This document shows positions 60,234 to 64,000 of a DNA stretch of 64,000 nucleotides, piece by piece. Source of the stretch: Hedera helix (lineage: Eukaryota; Streptophyta; Magnoliopsida; Apiales; Araliaceae); the NCBI GenBank assembly GCA_947179155.2, contig OX359264.1, positions 58,431,202 through 58,495,201 of the forward strand. The letters run 5' to 3'. The notes beneath the pieces are model-generated. The model made no database searches. It was not told the origin of the DNA and saw nothing but the letters and a program-made list of their open reading frames with translations. The position numbers and the translations under genes were made by a program. Positions within the stretch are counted from its first letter, which is position 1. Each line of letters opens with the position of its first letter.

Positions 60234-60331
60234 TAGGGTTGGGGTTAATGAATTTTGTAACATTTTTTTTTTTTTTGCATAAATGAGTTGATGATGCACG
60301 TACGTTTCTTTTGTATTTTATGATTAGCATC

Positions 60332-61103
60332 TGTTGACGTCTGATTTTCGCTCTTGCGGTGATCACCCGTCAGCAAGATACCTGTACAAACAACAAACCG
60401 TTATCACCTCACAGAACAGTCGTGGTTGGGACTGTCCGGAGATGCTCCGGTGTAAGAGTAAGTTCAGGGGAATAACGTCACAATGGAGGAGCTTTATCGT
60501 TAGCTGGAATCTCTCAGACGTTTGATAAATTAATGTTAGTGATGTAAAAAGATCCAATACCTCTGAAATTGTGAGGTGGCCAGTATATATTAATCCATGC
60601 ATCCTCAGACGTCCAGTCATACTCTCATGAGTACAAGCAAGTAGTTCTCTTCCACCTGCTCCACTTGGTTCGTTGGGGGGAGATACCAGCCTGGGTTGCT
60701 TCCAGTGTCAGTCCGTCAAAGTGGACAAAAAAGGCACAGACATCCTATCAACCGCCTGAGTAATAAAAGATCTGTGAACCCGGGCCCAACAGGAGGGGAA
60801 AAAGCCCGACCCGGCCCAAGCCATATGAAGAGAAGGGATTCACGGCCCAGAATGCTAGGCCCAAAGAATCCACACCCCAACATTGGCCCCCACCCTTCCA
60901 TTTTATTTTTTGAAAATAAAAAGAGAAATAGAAGGGTATCCCCTCCGAATACACAGGAGTCTAGCATAAAAATAGGGATATTAAACCTGGTCCAACGTAT
61001 GAGGGATAAACTGATGTGACATTAAACCCTCGCGCCTTCGAAATAAATATTCAGTTTTCAAAATAAACTTTACCACAACAGTTACCTTCTTCACAACAAT
61101 ACA
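60332..61103 (-). repeat. Proposed 3' LTR of the Tat-lineage element
   Basis: Read on minus it would start TGTATTGTTGTGAAG and end CAGACGTCAACA (TGT...ACA borders), preceded by purine-rich GAGGATAGAGAGAGAGAAGA. Without the partner LTR the boundaries are a guess. Confidence 0.35.
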
Positions 61104-61273
61104 CCGTCTTCTCTCTCTCTATCCTCTGCAACTGCCCACTGCTTCCCGTAACCGCCTAATCGATCGACGAGTACCCTCCATTCTTCTCTCTTTCAAGGAT
61201 CTCCATACTGACTTTCGATTACTCAAAGCCCCATAACCTGAATCTTTCTCTCTCTCTCTTGCGTAAATCTAGA

Positions 61274-63649
61274 ATGACATCATCAACTAGCGCTGCCGCC
61301 ACGACCTCCTCATCCTCTGAGGCGAATCCGTTCCGGCCTGCCCCTTTAAACACCCCGATTCCCAGCCCGTCCGGATCGACGACTAGGGCGAGGGAAATGG
61401 AAATCAGAAAATTATTCGAGAACACTGCCACCTACTCCCATGCTAACACCCAATCATCAGTCAGCAATGAAGCCGTTGAAGGCTTTAAATCCGAGTTCTA
61501 GTTTCCAGGGGAGTATTGTCTGAGAGCCCCCAACCCCGATGAAAGAATGTATTGGAGGCCTTCCAGCCCTCAACTTGCAGTTCCGACCCAGGTGCTCCGA
61601 AATGGGGTCAGATTCCCTCTCCATCCTTTTATATCTGATTTTCACGATTTCGTCGGGATCGGGCTTGCTCAGTTGGTCCCAAACTCATACATTCACCTGG
61701 TATGTTTCATCGCTGCCTACAAGCAGTTCGGCATTACTCCCAGCCTCGACTACTTCTTCCACATCTTTTCTCTAACCAAAACCAAGGAACAAGGATTCCG
61801 ATCCCTGAACCGCCACCCTAACCAAAGGGCCTGGATGCTCCCCCCTTCTAGTAACAAGGGCTGGCACAGTAACTGGTTCTTCGTGTCTAGCCTAGACACA
61901 CACCTTCTTCAACCCTGGGGTAACCCAGAAAGGCCGGTGATCGACGACATCGCTGAAGACAGGGAGGAAGAATTCGAACGGTTCTGCCAAAACATTCCCT
62001 CAGAGCCTTGGGACATCAACCTTCTGTCCAACCTCCAATGGCTGCACAACCATGATCGTAAGTTCTTTCATTTCTTTAAGAAGTCCATTTCGTTTCGCTA
62101 TTTACATTAATCTCCCTCTACTCCTCGAGTTTCAGTAGTGATCTACAAGACTCAGCCAAATGTTCCGAGGACACAGCTACGCATCCGGCTAGCCCCCCAG
62201 GTTCCTTCTCAACGCGCCGAAGCCCCTCAGCCTTCCAAAAAACAAATTGAAGCCCCCCGACCTCCCAGGAAACAAGCCGAAGCCCCCCAGCCATCTAGGA
62301 AGCAATCCGAAGCCCCCCAGCCATCTAGGAAACAAGCCGAAGCCCCCCATCCTCTTCGAAAGAACGCCCTGGATTTAACTGACACCGAGAAACAGCAGCT
62401 TCGAAGGAAGCGCCGTAGACTGACCAGGGTCTCCGAAGGTAATCAATCTAACGCCGAACCCATCTATGTTCAGCCTTTGAACTTCGTCCGACCCCATTCT
62501 CCATCCCCACCTCGCTCCCCCTCCCCCGATATAGGGGACAGAGATGTAACGCCCCTTATTCCATCACCCCTTAAACCTCCATCTACATCACACACAGAAG
62601 TCAGACCTTCCCCTACAAAACACACCCCACCCGAACCGAGGTCGCATGGCAAGACCCCCGATTCCGAACCCTCGCCAAACGAGTCCCAACCTCCTCTCGA
62701 TAGAACTAATCCACCCCCATCAGCATCCCCTTTCTCCCAACTATCCTTTTTCCCATCGGACCCTACCTCCCCTTTTCCGAAGGAATTGTACAATTATTTT
62801 AACCTCCTGGCTGACGATCAGTACTTCGATTCATCCAACCTTAACAGCCTGGTGAGGGCCACCAGTCTCCACCTGGGTCAGTTATGTCTATTGCGTGACT
62901 TATGACTTCCTTTTACGTCCTTTTAAAATCCACTCATATCTTGTTGTGTTATTCAGGCATTGGGAGGCTTCAGCCGCATACTGGAATTTCAAGAGAAGAA
63001 CCCCCATCAAGCCGAAGTCATTCGCCAGCTCCAGGCCGAGATGCAGGAGCTGAACTCCCAACACTCCCAGCTTCATCAAGAGCACAGCCAGCTGCAAAAC
63101 GATCATTCTTCCCTCCACGAGCAGAATGATCAGAAAGAAACCCTCATCCAGTCCTTGCAGGTTCAGCTGATCGAATTGAAAGCATCCAACAAATCTTGGG
63201 AGGACAAGCTGAATGATGTGATGAACGAAAGGTCAACACTTCTGCAGGAACGAGCCGATCGCAACAAGTTGATAGAAGGGCTTAAAAAGGAGGGATCGGA
63301 TCTGGCTGTGCGATTGGGAGCCTTGACGAAGGACAATGCTCTCAAAGATGAAGCCGTTCAGGCGTCGATGGCGGCCAACAAGCTCCTGTAGGAAGAGAAC
63401 CTCCGACTAAAGGCCCAAGTTGAATCAACAGGGGAAAGCAGTCGTCAGAGGATCATCGAGGAGTACAAGAGGTCTAGCGAGCTGACCGAGGCCATTGTGG
63501 ACCAGTACAACAAGGGATACCTCTTCGCCAAAAACATGGTGGCCAACGCTGGGGTGAACCCAATCACGCTGGGCTTTTCCTCAGATGAAGATGCCGATGA
63601 GGAGGATGACCCCCCTGCAAACCCAACCCCACCAGACCCCACAATCTAA
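61274..63649 (+). pseudogene. Antisense extra ORF with 'putative gypsy-type transposon' domain, broken by two amber codons
   Basis: Three exons are inferred: 61274-62057, 62136-62851, 62957-63649, with GT-AG introns and matching phases. Exon 1: Ser/Thr-rich N-terminus, then GVRFPLHPFISDFHDFVG and NSYIHLVCFIAAYKQFGI, which resemble the plant transposon-associated domain Pfam calls Transposase_28 (PF04195), found in retrotransposon extra ORFs. Exon 2: about five 10-residue repeats (EAPQPSRKQA type), a basic patch RRKRRRL and a long Pro/Ser-rich region. Exon 3: coiled coil (ALGGFSRILEF ... RQLQAEMQELNSQHSQLHQE) and an acidic C-terminus (SSDEDADEEDD). TAG at 61499-61501 and 63389-63391 interrupt the frame; both could come from CAG by C-to-T change. 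Function of such ORFs is unknown. Confidence 0.75.
62219..62365 (+). repeat. 30-bp coding tandem repeat in the extra ORF
   Basis: About five units coding EAP(Q/R/H)P(S/P/L)(R/K)KQ plus one variable residue. Units three and four are nearly identical in DNA, pointing to recent unequal exchange. Confidence 0.85.
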
Positions 63650-63897
63650 TATGTAATATTTTCATTTTTCAATTGTACAAAAACAAGTTCGAGTAAATTA
63701 AAGTCAGTTTTCTTTAATCTGTCAAGTTAATTTTTCTTTTAGGCCGTAACAACCAAACTAAAGAAACATAAGCAGGAACAGAAAATATTTTCATTAAGGA
63801 ACCATAATGTGTTATAACCGTGCTACATCAAGATAACAAAGTGAGGTTTACGACAATGAGGTCCGATGCTTCCAAACGAGGACAATAGGCGTTATCA

Positions 63898-64000
63898 CTA
63901 CTGATAGTACCTTTTCAACCTGCCAGCATGCCAAGTGTTCTTTACATCCATTCCCATCATGTCCCGAAGTCGATAAGTCCCCTCCTTGACGACTTCGGTG
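63898..64000 (-). CDS. C-terminus of Ty3 polyprotein (Tat-type), partial
   Basis: The last 33 codons before TAG at 63900-63898: EGTYRLRDMMG then NTWHAGRLKRYYQ. This resembles the usual C-terminus of non-chromodomain Ty3 integrases (G-x-Y-x-L ... TWNAxxL+xYY). The rest lies beyond the window. It converges with the extra ORF on +, 248 bp apart. Confidence 0.75.
   Translation of the reverse strand, partial: TEVVKEGTYRLRDMMGMDVKNTWHAGRLKRYYQ

Larger units (their letters stand above)
57694..60331. other. Spacer downstream of the TIR1-type gene
   Basis: 3' UTR, then a chain of short elements between (TA)n tracts (listed separately), then about 900 bp (59362-60194) of non-coding sequence in which I recognise nothing, and another (AT)n tract at 60195-60230. 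Confidence 0.6.
60332..64000 (-). mobile_element. 3' part of a Tat-lineage Ty3 retrotransposon (minus), cut by the window end
   Basis: The minus-strand pol C-terminus at 63898-64000 and an extra ORF on the opposite strand between pol and the proposed 3' LTR match the known layout of Tat-lineage elements (Grande, Retand, RIRE2 types), which often carry an additional antisense ORF. The left border is inferred from TGTTGACGTC at 60332, which would be the inverted 3' end of the LTR. The other LTR and target duplication are outside the window. Confidence 0.6.

Noticed and set aside
59899..60366. 155-codon minus-strand frame with an (IY)n run
   Set aside because: It crosses the (AT)n microsatellite and the proposed LTR border; no family resemblance.
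62470..62793. 107-codon minus-strand Gly/Ser-rich frame
   Set aside because: Antisense shadow of the Pro/Ser-rich region of the extra ORF.

Overview
This window is nuclear DNA of a eudicot plant; the species cannot be fixed from sequence alone. Its genes carry GT-AG introns in AT-rich spacers, the proteins are plant-specific families (an auxin receptor of the TIR1 type, a Tubby-like F-box protein, a NETWORKED actin-binding protein, a classical arabinogalactan protein, a chloroplast DEG2 protease), and the transposons are typical of plants (chromovirus and Tat-lineage Ty3 elements, hAT, Mutator and Stowaway MITEs).

Layout. 1-9.8 kb: the 3' three quarters of a DEG2-like protease gene on +, with the exon-intron structure kept but several disabling lesions; two of its introns have GC donors. 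9.8-12.5 kb: spacer with MITEs. 12.5-12.9 kb: a small arabinogalactan protein gene. 13.6-16.7 kb (-): a two-exon NET3 gene. 16.7-20.6 kb: spacer with MITEs. 20.6-24.6 kb: an intact five-exon Tubby-like F-box gene with a Mutator-type MITE holding a G-quadruplex motif in an intron. 24.6-29.9 kb: spacer with a split SINE-like repeat and fold-back elements.

29.9-49.9 kb is one nested retrotransposon complex. Element 1 (+, TSD GATTT, LTRs about 3.36 kb) carries inside its 3' LTR a second member of the same family (-, TSD TACCA, LTRs 2,988 bp). Both keep RNase H, integrase and a chromodomain-like C-terminus of the Tekay/Del type. Both lack the polymerase core of reverse transcriptase and a recognisable Gag; in the Gag position each has the same unrecognised 206-residue ORF. 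Near-identical LTR pairs show recent movement, so the family is probably non-autonomous and mobilised in trans. The copies also differ by an exchanged promoter block, and element 2 has a doubled primer-binding site. This is the most unusual system in the window.

50-53.5 kb: spacer with a hAT MITE and a fold-back element. 53.6-57.7 kb: an intact three-exon TIR1-type auxin receptor gene with two upstream ORFs and a miR393 site. 58.3-59.4 kb: a chain of short elements separated by (TA)n tracts. 60.3-64 kb: the 3' end of a Tat-lineage retrotransposon on the minus strand, with an antisense (+), intron-containing extra ORF broken by two amber codons. The protein genes show no common pathway; they are ordinary neighbours separated by transposons.
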